Assembly: GCA_008921705.1 (NCBI GenBank)
Contig: VFFE01006626.1
Coordinates: 747,352 to 811,351 of the forward strand
Source of the DNA: Burhinus oedicnemus
Taxonomy: Eukaryota > Chordata > Aves > Charadriiformes > Burhinidae
Reading direction: 5' to 3'
Length of the DNA: 64,000 nucleotides
Of the stretch, positions 37,701 through 50,162 are shown piece after piece; the first letter of the stretch is position 1, and each line of letters begins with the position of its first letter. Both the position numbers and the translations under genes were made by a program. The notes under the pieces are model-generated. The model saw nothing but the letters and a program-made list of their open reading frames with translations, did no database searches and was not told where the DNA came from.

Positions 37701-40594
37701 AGGAAAACGATTGTGCAGGAGAGCTGTTCAGGAGTGGGTCTTGTTACGTAGAGAGCTCTGAATCCTAGTGTTGAAAAACAAAAGGAGTTTCAGAGAAATC
37801 TAATTTGATCATAGAGGAGTGTTTGATACCAACATCCTACGGTTTCAGGACATCTTTCATGTCACATTGCCGGAGATACTTCTTCAGCAACCCATCCACA
37901 ACACGCACAACTCTGTGTTGTGCTGGAGGATTCCTAAGAGTAGCTGGGAAGGTTTCATTGCTTCTGAAACTGGAGGAGGGTGGTGTATAAGCTATCATCT
38001 AGTCCGTGCTGTGGTGGGGAGAGTGGGTGAGCAAGGCTTAGACATCCAGGAGATTCTTTCCAGCCTTGGTGTTTTTTTCCTGAATTTCTGAGGGGTGATT
38101 TATGAAATATACCTGAAAAATAGTGTCAGTAAATGCTGACACCATTGACTATGTCATTCAAGGGAAAGTAATGCTTTGTTCAAAGTCAGGGAGGTGTTCA
38201 AGGAATGCAGAAATAAGTGCTTGAAGTGAAACTGCATATGGTATAGGCGTACTGTAAGGATGCTCATTTGTTTAATTTTCGATTCAAAAGACTTATTCTA
38301 GCTGGTGTAACAGCTTTGGAGGAGCTATTGTCTTTTAACCTACTTCTCCAAATGTCAGATACGGTTACTCTTCTGCTTAGAGTTTATGACCTGTAAAAGG
38401 ATAACATCGTCATAATTTTAAGCTGTTCCCAAAGCTTCTCTTGTACTTGACGTAACTTGTATGACAGATCTTCAAACCAAAGATTTTTGGTTGAAAATGC
38501 TTCTGGGCTGAGACTTCACAGTAACTTACAGCCCAAAGGAAGTTCTGTGAAGCTAAGCAATAAACTTATTAAAATAGGGTTCAATTCTTAACTGTAGCAA
38601 CATTAGTGGTGGTTGTTAAGCTGACATAGAGTTTTGGAAAATGTATTTTTTGGTAATAGGCAAATTGATTAAGTTGGACTCCCCCCCCCCCCATCAGCTG
38701 GTTTCCCTGATACTGTGCTTTGGCTGAGACAACTTAATGACATTTAAGAGTTTGGAAGACAAAATCCTTAAGATAGTGCATTGGTGATAACGTGCAGCCT
38801 TGTGCTGCTGAAATAAGGTATTTATTGTGGCTTGGGAACTGAGTATCTGACCAAATGGACACTTTATCACAGCCTGACACAGTGTCTCATTGTCTTGCAA
38901 GGGCAAAATGACAAGTTCCTCTATGCAAATTCTCCTTGTGTAGCCCCTGAGCAGAGGGCCGTGCTGCTTACCCTTCTCTATACAGTGATCTAAGTGTAGC
39001 TGTAAGTAGTACCAGTACGTTTTTCAGTGATTACTAAAATCCAAAAATCCCTTAGAAGAGTGACCAAGTGGGGTTGAAATGGACTTGTACCCCATACAGG
39101 AATAGTGTGCTTCTGTTGTATTTTCTGTGTGGATTTTAAAGCACTGCAAAGTCAAGAGTGCTAGGAAAAGTAAGTTTCTAGCGACTTTCCGGAAGTATAA
39201 GAGTATTGACTACATGTGAATACTTTCCATCATTCTGTTTTGTAAATTGATCGTGTCCTGAAGTGGTGAGTTCAAAAGCTTGTGTGTCCAGTATACAGCC
39301 TTGCAGGGAACAATCAGCTGCACCGAGGAATGTGTCTGGTGTGACAGGGGCATCAAAGCTTTGTAAGGTGTTTTTCCTGAGTCTGATCAATAATTAAAGA
39401 AACACTTGAAAATCTTGTTCTTGCACTTTGGTTGGGTTTAATGCATGGGGTTAGAGTGAGGGAGTGATGAGACAAAGTCTACAGGAACTGTTCCTCACTC
39501 TTGCTTGTTTTGATGCCTTGAAGTTACACGGTACCATGTCATATCTGTGTTTCCACTTTCCCCTGTCTGACATGAAAAGTGACCATCTTGGGAGTGTTTT
39601 GAAATCTCGTACACATAAAGCGCTTTCATATCCTCAGAAAAAGCTGCATTCTGTGCTTCATTTGCAGTCGTGATTCCTTAGAAAGGAAGGTAATTATGTT
39701 GTTGACTGAAAGGCTGTTTATTGCTTTGGAGAACAGGTTTCTGTGATTGTATTTCTTGTATGATTTTTTTTTCTTGCACTTTTTTGAGACATCAGAGGGG
39801 TTTTTTTGCATAAAGATCAGCGAGTGTTGCCTCTAAAAGGCTTGTGATGTCTCCCCAGAGTTGCCACTTTCACACGTACCTGGGGAGGATCCTTGCTCCA
39901 TGTTACTGGGAAGCTGGAAGTGCAATTTCTGCTCCAGGTGGCCAACTGAGAAGTCAGGTCCTGCGTGCTGCAGCGCTCTCAGTAGAGGTGGAGTTTTCCC
40001 GTACCAGAGGATGTTTACGTGCCAAGGATGTGTTTTTCAAAGAAATGCATGCATGTAAATCAGTCTGTGTTTATGAATATTTTTTTGATTTCAGGGTGTG
40101 GTTATAGCAGGCTGGCGCTTTCTGTACTCAGTCATGAAAACAGCAGCAACAAAAGGGGTGAAGCAAATGGAGTGCTGAGGAGGCAGGGAATGTGTACTTT
40201 TAAAAACAGTGATTAGGGAGGGTAACTCGGTGCCTCTTTCTCCCGCCTTTGCGAGGCCCTGTGTCTGTTTTAAGCTGCTCCAGGCACTGCAACCTAGTCT
40301 CAGTAAGCGTGTCAGCATGAGGCACCTCGAAAGGGGGAAAGGAGAGGGTGGCCTGTTTCTGCCCTTTGTGTGTATGTGTGGGAAGAGGAATGACACGGAG
40401 CTTGGCTTTCCACACAGCTTTTTAAACCCGTAGCCTCCCCAAACTTGAACTGAGGATGCTTGTTTGCCATTAGACCGGCGGGTTTTGTTGTTGGTTGTGT
40501 CCCAGAAAGAGGTTTCTCCTGGCTCTATTTATGAGCCAGCGCTGTTTGAGCTGGCTGTGATGGGGAGGAAGGAGGGAGGCAATGAATATTGTGC
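37701..40594. other. Unique noncoding DNA, C12 tract
   Basis: No gene. C12 lies at 38681-38692. Frames on both strands at 39844-40433 overlap extensively and are not convincing. Confidence 0.5.
38681..38692. repeat. C12 homopolymer
   Basis: Twelve uninterrupted C after CT. The length is liable to assembly error. Confidence 0.9.
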
Positions 40595-43265
40595 CCTCTT
40601 GTTTTTCTCTTGCACAGGAAGAAAAAAAGCTGAGGAGCCTGTCCTCCTCCTCCGAGTCAGCTGTGGTTACGGTTTGCTGAGTAGGCGTGCATGTTTTGAA
40701 GGGGAAAGCAGCTTCAAATTAAGTCAGCTAAATACTATGCCCAAATAAGTTTGGGGAAGTTCCCCTACCTTGGACATACTCTTGCCTAGAGCTGACAGTT
40801 TGGGGTAAAACTGGTTTATGATAATTACTGAAACTGTTGTGGTCATTGGATAGTTCTTGAGCTAAATAGGAAAACAGGTTTGGTGCCCTGCTGAGTTTTC
40901 CATTTTGATAGCTGTTGTTACCACAGCAAGTGGAGGTGCTGAGCCACAGTGAGAAAGTAGGATAAGGTATGGCACCAGTAGTATGATCTCCCTCCTGTAG
41001 GTACGTCCAGATCTTGCTGGTACAGCAAGGGTGAGCTATCGGCATGGGCGCCATGCCTGTTATGTTGGGTGACTTGTGGCCAACATGAAAAAGAGGGTTT
41101 GGAAGAGGACTTCGTAAGATTAGAAGATAGCTGGGGAGGCAGGCGTGAGCATCTTCCGTGTGGTAGAATTAGAGGAAAAAAGGATGCCCAAGGAGTTCCT
41201 GTAGGAATCTGACACCACAAAAAAATTCATCTGAAAGTTGATAGGTGAATGTAATCATATTATGAAGCAGCTCTCTTAACAGTTTTAGAAAATGACACGT
41301 AGAGAGAAACCAAATTCCCCCACTGGTGTGTTTGGCCTGTCACTGTCATACACAGCAAAATCATTTAGTTGAGGACTTCAATTAAAAACCAAACTGATAC
41401 ATTAATGTTTGTCTTCAGCAAATGCTTTAAGAATGTGCTACGCTTCAAATTTGTGAATAGTCCTATTGATATCAGTTGAGTACTCCAGGAAAGTGAGAAC
41501 TAACTCCTGTTGGCACCAGTTCTTTCCTTATGAAAACAAATGTGTGCTCTGTAAGGTGTCCTTCTCATTTCCAGTATCAACTGTGGGAAGTACTGGGACA
41601 CTTCAGTGAATTTTTAACTGAGCCACACATAGACGTTTTTAGATCAGGTGGTGATGCCTGCAGTCTCCATTGTCAGTACAGCATTGAAATACTAGCTAGA
41701 GGTGATGAGGAGTGGACTGACAGGTGAGTGAAAAGAGTGTAAGTGTAAGAATATAACAGTGTCCACGCAGCAGTAAAACGAGTGACCTGTTGGTGAGATG
41801 AAATGGAGGTAAGTGAAGTTCCTGTTCCAGCTGTGACTCCAGGACTGTGCTCAGGGGTTCGGTGTTAGGACATGGGAAGCAGCTGATACTGGCTTGATTT
41901 TTTGCGTGTGATCTCTCCAGTATTTTGCAGAAAGCCTGGCTCCTAACCATACACCTTCCAATGTGACTGTCTGTTGCCGATGTGACAGGAAATGTTAATT
42001 CCTTGCTTTTGTCGCTATATCTTTGCTAACAGAAACAGTCTCTTCTTATTTTGTGACAGAGATGGAGATGCATTTGCTCTGCTTTTTTCTGTACCTTATC
42101 TTTTTTTCCTGCCGAAATGAAGATAATATGATTTGTAGTGGTTACTTTTTGGGCAAACTGATCTGAAATGAAATGTAAATGATACTGTGTGTTTTGCCCG
42201 CACAACTGGAGCTCTAAGTGTAGATCCTGTTTGTCATTTTGTTTTGCTGTTTTATGAGGACTTTGATCATGGTGAAGTTGCAAGAAAGTACATAATGATG
42301 TTTAAGTGGAAGAGGAATGTATAAAAGCTGTTTTACTAGTCATAAGCTAGTGCTCAGCTGTATAAGAGACTTTGACACCCCCAGGAAAAAAATAGAAAAA
42401 TATGTGGGCTTTCTGGCTGGTTGCAAAATTAATATTTTTGATGAATACTACATACTAAGCTGTCTCCTCTAGAGTTTCTGGTTCAGGGTGAACAAGTTAT
42501 TTCCATCACTAAATGTTGTCTTGGGTGTTGGTAGATTGCTGATATTTGACACCACGTTTCCTCTTGTGAGACACCACCACTGGCACTTGCAGTTTGTGAC
42601 TTCTGATTTTTGTACTAGAAGCTTTAAGTTAGCTATAGGGTGTTGGGGAGTGTTTTGTGGCTTGTGATGTTTGGGTACATGTGGATACTCTTTGGACCCT
42701 CCAGGACAAAAAGCCTATCTCGGTGTTGCTTGAGGTTGTGGAGGATTGAGGTTAAGACAGAGAATGACTCTTTCAGGTTGTCACATTTTCCGTACTGAAA
42801 ATATCTGATTCATGAGCTAGAGAAAGAGCTGTGATTTATAGGCTACAAAAACAGGCAAATGTGTTGTTTTTCTGAAAAGTTTGATTTGCTTTTGATACTA
42901 AAGAGCAGGGTATTGCAGAGCTTTAAAGGATACCACGCTCCAAAGTTTGTTGGTTTGTTTTGGGTTTTGTAACCTGAATGGGCTATTTAATTTACCTCTG
43001 AGGCTGTCCAGAGGCTTTATCTCATCACGTAATACCTCTGCCAGAGGACTTACTTCGAGGCAGATGCACAAAATTTAAGGAAAATCAAGCAAATTCCTTC
43101 TTACTAGGTTGTTTCCTAAAGTGTGCTATGCAGCAATCATTAGATTTTTATTTACAAAGAAGCTTCAAGCCAGTGCTGTGAAAAAGGTTGATCGTTGTGT
43201 TTTTTCTAATAAAAGCGATTCCTTGATTGTAAACTGTGACATTGCTTTGTTTGTTGAAGCAGTGC

Positions 43266-43330
43266 TAAGATACATACATATACATATATAATGTGTGTGC
43301 ATGTATTATGTCTACATGTACACACGTATA
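43266..43330. repeat. Imperfect TA/CA/TG-rich tract
   Basis: Mixed ACATA, TATA, GTGTG and ACATG units make up a decayed dinucleotide microsatellite. Confidence 0.65.
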
Positions 43331-44364
43331 ACATTAGTACTAACTTTAGTTGGTAATTTTAAAATGTGGTCAGTGCACAGTGCACAGCTCAAGGCATGTG
43401 GCCTTGTGCATTGAGAAAGTGCAACTGGTTGGTGTGTGTCTTGGCCAAACAAAAAATTCGGTTCAGACGGATCAGACCAAACAAGCAGCTGAATGGGCGC
43501 TACCCCCTGATTTATCTTTTGTTCTGTTTAAACTAAAGATACAGGGTTGTGTTCTGCTTAGTAAGTACGTGAGAGTTCGGTATTACAGTTCTCCTCTAAG
43601 AATTTTCTGTCCTAGCTAGTGTTGTTTTAATTAAAACAGTTCCACAAATGTAAATGGAATCCATGCCCATGGAAAATTGGTGCTGGAGTATTCATCAAGA
43701 AATGGTCTCCTGCAGAGCTTGTGGGTTCCACCATTTCTTCTGGAGTATAAAATCTTTGGTGATCACACACCTGTGGGGAACAACAGTTGCAAATGGTTTT
43801 CATCACATGCCAGTGGGAATTTCTCCCTGGAAGTTACTTTTTAGACTTTTATAGGCAACTCTCAAAATATTTTACAAGTAGCCCTTTTGGGGAGAGATGC
43901 CAGCTGTCTTTGAATCTGATAACAATACGCCTGCTCTTTGGAGGGCATGACTATGGGTAAAAAAAAAAAAGGTCTTCCAGGTTTCGCTCCGGTGTGACAA
44001 GAGGGAATGGAACCTGAGAGGTGGGGCGGGAGTGGGGAGACACCTCCAGCATTTTTTGAGTGCCTTTTCTGTGAACCTGAGCTGATTGATATATGCGTGG
44101 AGTAAACGGTCATCTTGAAGGAGTTTTACAACCTCTTTGTGGTAACTGAATACATCCAGGTGGGTCAGATGTGGTTAACGGTTATCTGGTTGGGAGTTTG
44201 GAAACCCTATTTTCTTTTGAAATGCCTGCGAGATGATGGATCACTGCTGAGGATCTTGCACCATCCCACAGTATTCTGTGGGCATTTTTATGTAATGTTG
44301 TCGCTGAAATAGCTGCACCTTTAATCCATTTGATTCAAGTTTGAACTTGTGTTAATACAAGGCC

Positions 44365-44381
44365 TTTTTTTTTTTTTTTTT
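44365..44381. repeat. T17 homopolymer
   Basis: An uninterrupted T run that passes into a short pyrimidine tract. Confidence 0.9.
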
Positions 44382-44805
44382 CTTTCCCATTTTCCTTCTG
44401 TTCTAGAGAGAAAATTGTTTTGGTGATAAAGATGTAGCTGGGATCTTGGGCTAGTTCTGCAATACCTATGGGTAATTTTTCCACTAGTGTAAATGTGATC
44501 ATTCCTTTCTTCCTACACTGTGTAAAATGAACAAATTAGCAGGGCAGGCTTTCTTTTCCTGCTTGTGAGTTGGTCAGATGCCTCCTGTCACTTGCATGCT
44601 GTTTGGGCTGGGGGCCTCTCTGGAAGTTTAGCAAAACGGAAGAGAGATGTTATTTGTCATCTTTTACATTGTCAAATTATTCTAATTTTGGAAGAAGGAA
44701 CTGCTTTCTTAAGGGAAATACTTATCTTCTTGGAAAGTTGGCTGTAAAAGTAGGTCTGTTATTAAATGGCTTTGTGAGAAGTGGATTAAAACTTCCTGAT
44801 TTATT

Positions 44806-44864
44806 GTTTAGCAGGAGAATTGTTCATTGTTCAGCAGGAATTTAGATTTGTTTAGCAGGAGAAT
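44806..44864. repeat. Degenerate tandem repeat, about 22-base period
   Basis: GTTTAGCAGGAGAAT occurs exactly at 44806-44820 and 44850-44864. An imperfect copy (GTTCAGCAGGAAT) lies between them from 44829. The starts are 23 and 21 bases apart, so this is a three-unit minisatellite. Confidence 0.75.
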
Positions 44865-45454
44865 CAGAAATGAGTAACTCATACTGATGGCGACAGTTTC
44901 AATAAGTTAATTTATTTTCCGATAATGAAATAAGGTCCTCGGTCAGGCCTTGGCCCTCTTTTGCCATCTATCATTAGTTACGCGGTTTTTGGGCAATGCT
45001 TATAAATGTTTTCCTTAGCATTCCTACATCTGTGCAAGTCCTGAGCCTAACAGGTGGGTTCGTTACCCTCCTTCATGCATCTTCTTTACTCCTGTGCATG
45101 TTTTCTACTTCATTTTTCTTCTTTTCTTTTTTAACATTTTGGAAATTCCCCTTTGTAACTACAAACAGTATACTGTATGGCCTGTGATTTATTAGTACTG
45201 ATATTGTTATGGCACGTTTGGGTCTTGTTCTACCTAATTAAAATGTTCTGAAGGAATTCTGAGCTGCAAGTAATGTGAAGACAAACGTAAGGGGTAAGGG
45301 AGTTACCTGTACCTGCAGGTAAGCTGGGGATGCATAGGAAAGCTTTTCCGTTGCTTTTAAGGTAGCAAAATTTGAGGTGATAATTTATTCTTGAAGTCTT
45401 GTTTGGTTTTTTTTCCTATATGCATACACCTATAGATTCTTTTCTTGGCAACCC

Positions 45455-46345
45455 CCTACGCGGAGTGAGGACAAAGGCAAGCTTTGAGAAAGAAGTCAGG
45501 CTGGCAGGAGAGGTGTCCTGCGTGGGACGCGGCCTGAGCCTGCTGGAATCCCTCCGGTCCACGCGCGGCCACCTCCGGCGTCGGGCGGCAGCCCTAAAGC
45601 TGCTCGTGGTAAACAAGCTTGCAGAAGTCTTCCCACCGCCCCCCAGTTTCAGGTCGAGGAAGAGATTTGAGAGGGGAGAGGAAGAGCGGATGAGTGCGGG
45701 GAAAGTACTTAAATGCTTCTTAAGGCAAGCGTTGTTCCTGGCCGGGCGTCGGCGAGCGGCAGGCGCTGCCGTGTGCGGGGCTCTGCGGCCAGTTGTGAAT
45801 GAGGCACCCGAAGGGGGAGGAGGGGATTTCAGCTACGATAACAGCCTGCTGCTAGGTTTCATTCACTCCTTGCGAGCTCGGTGTGATCGACGCTGTATTT
45901 TTAATAATACTATGTCCTGTTTTCTTCTTCAAGCAAAACACGTTCCTCCTTTTTCTAATTGAACCTGCTGCGATTTGCTTTCCTTCCATGCTGTTGCCTT
46001 CCTGCATCTCTTCCCCTTTCCCCCCTGAAGCCCACCCACGTACTGAAGGTCATGGCGCCAGCTTTTGCTTTTTCTTTAGAACGAACCGCACAGCCACCTC
46101 GTTTCTCGTCGACCCCGGTTGGGAAGCGTGGGCAGAGCCGTGCACCTCCTCGCTCAACTCCTCCCCCCGCGCCCCTCACCGCTCTGTGCGCGGGCGTGGG
46201 AGCTGCGCTGTCGTCTGTCCCGACATGGCTCTTGTCAGACCAAGCATCAGCCTGGTCTGAGGCACGGGGAGGGCTGGATGAAGGGGGACTGTGGCTAGCG
46301 CAGAGCTCCCCCTCCTTCCTCCATCTAACTACTTTACGTAGCCCA
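45455..46345. promoter_or_regulatory. CpG island, two lobes; candidate promoter
   Basis: CpG dinucleotides are far denser than elsewhere. By hand I count roughly 29 in about 340 bases at 45455-45800, and a similar density at 46033-46290; an AT-rich dip separates the lobes around 45890-46030. Clusters include CCACGCGCGGCC and CCGGGCGTCGGCGAGCGG. CpG islands in birds usually mark promoters, which suggests an unannotated first exon, alternative promoter or lncRNA promoter. I see no convincing TATA box or first-exon coding start. The 187-codon frame over 45399-45962 begins at TTG and is explained by high GC content. The direction of transcription is unknown. Confidence 0.7.
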
Positions 46346-46389
46346 TTATTTTCGGTACTTCAGACCCCTTTGTTGTGACTGAATTGAAG

Positions 46390-46570
46390 CCGGGTGACAA
46401 TGGCACCCTTGCTTCCTATTCACAGCAAAATGAAGAGACAGGCCATTGTCCTTAGCATAATTGAGCCTCTATCAAAACAAAAACACAAAGAGATGGGCAA
46501 CTCAGTTAAAGCTGCTTGTTTGAGCTGTAACAGTGAAGGCTGTTCAGGACTAGAAACCTAATTACCAACA
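46390..46570. promoter_or_regulatory. Candidate regulatory block with paired SOX-type sites
   Basis: ACAATGG (46397-46403) and its inverse CCATTGT (46443-46449) are SOX-family core sites about 40 bases apart. A TAGCATAATTGAG segment with POU/homeodomain character and a CTAATTACC homeodomain core lie in the same block. It directly follows the CpG island, so it could be a proximal enhancer. The motifs are short and conservation is untested. Confidence 0.25.
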
Positions 46571-47409
46571 GTAAGCTTTTTAAAGCCAGTGCAGCATCCC
46601 CTTTTAGCTTTTTCTTTTTTTTTTTTTAAGATACTGAAAGTTGTTTACCAGTCACGATATCGCTGATGACACCTCACAAACCACCTACTTCCAAAATTTG
46701 ATTTTGTTTTATTTTTTTTAAACCCAAGCCACATCCACAAGAGATTGCAAGTTCCAACATCACATGATCTCCTTAGTTTAGACAGCTAAGCCCGCAGTTT
46801 CATAAAATATTTAAGCAGCATGTGCTTGGTGGAGTTTTTATTGTCTTGTTTCAGTGCTGCAGTTTTCATTTGCACCAGTAAAGCCGTGGTGTTAGCTATT
46901 GTTCTTCCTGTCTTTTGAGGTCTCAAAACATAATTAGTAATTTTCAACTTCTACTATGTAAAGTGCAGCATTTTTCTTTAACCAGTCTCATAAGAACTGC
47001 CGTAAAGTGGCCAAAATACCCCATATGTAAGTGCATTTTCCTAGCCTAGATGAGAAGTTTAACAAATCACTTCCACTGCAGTGCTCATTTGTTGGCTGTT
47101 GGAAAGTGAAAATGTTTGTGCCAGTTAGTGGCAAGTTGATGCTGCTGCTCATTCTCCTGACTAACAGCCCAGTCTCTTTTCTGATCATCCTTAAGTAAAG
47201 GGCAGTCCATGCTGGGTTGAAACAATAAAAAAAACCCCCTATATTGTTATTTCCAAAGGAGTTGGTATTTTGATCATCTGAGGATGTGCTAGGATTCAAG
47301 CCGCTTAAGTTTGTGCTGAGTAAATGGCAATTTCATAGAAGATACTGAAAAGTGTGCATGTTCTGCTGTGCCTAATATATGTAGGGAGGTAGATTTTCCA
47401 ATAAGTAAA
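46571..47409. other. Noncoding DNA between CpG island and CR1 tail
   Basis: AT-rich, with T-runs at about 46616-46628. The 103-codon minus-strand frame at 46988-47299 has no recognisable similarity. Nothing else seen. Confidence 0.5.
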
Positions 47410-47464
47410 ATCATAGAATTGTTTGGTTTGAAGGGACCTTAAAGGTTGTCTAGTCCAACCCCCC
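47410..47464 (-). mobile_element. CR1 LINE 3' tail fragment (minus)
   Basis: The plus strand reads ATCATAGAATTGTTTGGTTT, then GAAGGGACCTTAAAGG, then CTAGTCCAACCCCCC. This is the reverse complement of the CR1 3' end familiar from bird genomes, where the element ends in ATTCTATG-type octamers. One octamer remnant is left. The fragment is severely 5'-truncated, as is usual for CR1, and encodes no protein. It is the best evidence that the window is avian. Confidence 0.88.
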
Positions 47465-48594
47465 AAAATATCTCAGTAAAACTGAATAGGGATCTCCAAG
47501 GTGGCCTGTGACTTCAGAAAGACTCTTTAAAAGCCTCATTTGGCCGGGTAAGAGAAACTGATGAAAATCTTGGGAAGTATGGTGAGGGAAGCTAATTTCC
47601 TGGAGTTTTTTTAATGTGATCCTTTGAGAATTCGATCTGGTGGGAATGAATTGTCCTGGGGGCAAGGGGGAAGGTTCATCTTGCTTTTTTACTGTTAGTA
47701 TTATGATTCTGAAGTAATTTTTAAGCTGAGTAGGTATTTTACATTTTGGAGACAACTGCTGAACTGTTGGTTGAATGTGTTGTTGAGCAGCTCTGATTGC
47801 TGATGGCTGTCGTTGTGAAGCGAGGGGAAGGCGGAAATACCAGCGTTTATATGAGCAGACAGGGGTGAGCAGAGCTCCCTTGCTCCGAGCAAAATCTGGC
47901 TAGCCCACTTTTCATTGGGGTGATAGCAAAGTAAGCAATGATAAACTTCTAATGATATAAAACTAAGTAATCTGGTTCCCCAAGATCCATATCCTTTTTA
48001 GTGTTGGAGTTAAGGACCTCTTTCTGACTCATACACACTAATGTAGACACAAGTTTCTGTCTGAAGAAAAGCCTTGAGGGATGAGTAAGCTGAGATGACT
48101 TGAGAGTCTTGTGGGCTATGAAAGGCTGGCTCATAGCAATTGGAATGAGACTTCAGGGTGCTGCAAAAGATGTCTGCAGATTACGTTAGTTTTTCAATTA
48201 TGAGCAATACACAAATAACGGAATATATTGCTGAAATCAGTTTTCACGTAAAGAATTAAGTATGGGCCATAGGAGTTGCACCTTCAAGACCAGCAGACGG
48301 GAAGCTTTAGAGCGGTAGGACCAGGCAGACTTGGCTGTTCTTCCACCCCAGAGTGCATGTAGTCTTATTTGCATTTTTTTCCCTGAGATTCAACCAGTTC
48401 GACACTTTGTTTCAGTGTGAGTGTAGGCTGCAGACGTGTTTAATATGACCCCACCAAAGTGGTGCACAGGCATCTGCAAAATCCTGCTCTGAATGTTTTC
48501 AGGGAGTTTTTTGGGTCTAGTTTTTATTTAAGTTTTCTATAAACAAGGAAGATGCTGGAACGTTTTGGATTTCTTTTCTGGAAGGACCTTCTCA

Positions 48595-48624
48595 GTCTCT
48601 CTCTCTCTCTCTCTTTCTCTCTCT
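48595..48624. repeat. (CT)n microsatellite followed by GCAG
   Basis: TC/CT units with one TTT interruption end at 48624 and are followed by GCAG at 48625-48628. The tract plus AG mimics a strong 3' splice site. See findings for the short frame that follows. Confidence 0.85.
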
Positions 48625-49908
48625 GCAGTTCTGTATCATTTATGCTGGTAGGATGCTCAACCAAGCACGTGCTACTTAAATATTTTGTGATATTGTTGGC
48701 TTATCAGGTTTAGTTCAGGACATACCCTTGATGCTAGAACTCGTGATCTCTTGTGGACCTGGCTTGGAAAAAAAATGGAGTTTGGGAGGTAGTTGATTTG
48801 TGAGTTGTCGTCAGCAATATCACTACTTGTAAATTCTTGCCTAGCTATTTTTAATATTTGGAAATGTGCAAAGCCTGTCAGTATGCCAGTTTTATAAAAC
48901 TGTTGAAGAAAGTGTAGGAAAGAGCTCATCTTGCACCACATAAGTGAGCTCTTCCTGTCGAGGTTAAATAAGCGGACTCTGAACTCTGCCGATCAAAGGC
49001 AGGCACACTTAGCCAAGGAGTAACTTTGGAGGTTTAGCTCCAGGCAGCGTTCAGTGGTTGCCCTCCAATTCTGAGCCCTCTGCTAATAAAACTGCTTTCT
49101 CCTTCTCTGAGATTTACCTAGTTGCACATTAGGGACTAGGATTTGGGAAGGGAAGTGGAGAGGGATGTGTTTGTGGCTTTGCAGTTTCAGACATGTTCTT
49201 TGGGGGTTTTATAAGCTATTTAGTGAAACTGAGCTGAAACAAAGAAGGAAAATACCTCTTAGTTTCCTCATATTAATATATTATTAAACAAACAAACCCA
49301 TAACAATTGTCAGTTATTTTTGTTTTGTGGAAAATATATATTATTTTATTTTGTGGTTATCTTTTCTTGAAATTAAATTAATTTGTTGCCAATGGTAGAC
49401 GAAATGAAGACTGAAAGGAGATAGGGGAAATCCCAGATTTTCTAATCTTTATATCTAGCATGAGCTAAGCCTCTATTCTGTGCTTGCGAGGTGATTTCCA
49501 TTTGAGCAGCTTCAACATAACAAAATTAAAGATTCGAAATGAGCCTGTGGGGTAAACCAATGGACTCTTCCCGTTCTTCAGAGAGAAGACACGTGGAGAG
49601 GGCCAAGGCTGGCTGCATGCAGAGTTCTGTGTAGGTACATGGAGCTGTGATCTTGCTGCAGGTTAAAACTGTGCACGAATTACTGGCCTGGATACAGTTT
49701 TCAGTTCACACATTTCAGAAAAAACTCCGTCCTCATGCATCTTAACTGCATCTGGTTTTAAAATATCCCTGTGATCTCCACATGAATTCTTTTTCCTGTA
49801 GCATACACACTTACTGCAATGCTTCCAGACCAGTTTGGTGTTTTGAACATAAAGAACATGTTATCTGCATCTCTGCTTGTCTCACCGATTTTTTTTTCAT
49901 TGCAGAGC

Positions 49909-49927
49909 TTTTTTTTTTTTTTTTTTT
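49909..49927. repeat. T19 homopolymer
   Basis: An uninterrupted T run after GCAGAGC. No element body recognised. Confidence 0.9.
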
Positions 49928-50109
49928 GCATGACGTAAATTTGCCCTTGCTTATTTATGTCTGGGGCAGAAATTTTTATCTGTGATTCAGCAGCAACGGG
50001 CTGATAAATATGGTGATACTGTGCGATATTATTATGGATTGTTCTGGGGTTTAGTTGATTCTAAGCTACTGCAGTAGTTTTTTAATTGCCACTGACCCAG
50101 GCACTTTTT

Positions 50110-50162
50110 AAAACAAACAAAACAAAACCAAAAACAAACCAAAACCCACCACCAAAGCAAAA
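50110..50162. repeat. A/C-rich (CAAA)n-like tract
   Basis: CAAA and CCAAAA units make up simple sequence. Open frames on both strands at 50082-50327 are produced by its lack of stop codons. Confidence 0.8.

Larger units (their letters stand above)
40595..45454. other. Unique noncoding DNA with short repeats
   Basis: No supported gene. An acceptor-like CAG at 40615-40617 leads into a 21-codon frame (see findings). A12 lies at 43959-43970, T17 at 44365-44381, a TA/CA-rich patch at about 43266-43330, and a degenerate tandem repeat at 44806-44864. Open frames of 60-108 codons occur on both strands without recognisable similarity. Confidence 0.5.

Noticed and set aside
45399..45962. 187-codon plus-strand frame, the longest in the window
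   Set aside because: It starts at TTG, lies over the CpG island where stop codons are rare, and is overlapped by open frames on other strands and frames. No domain is recognisable, so it is treated as a by-product of GC content.
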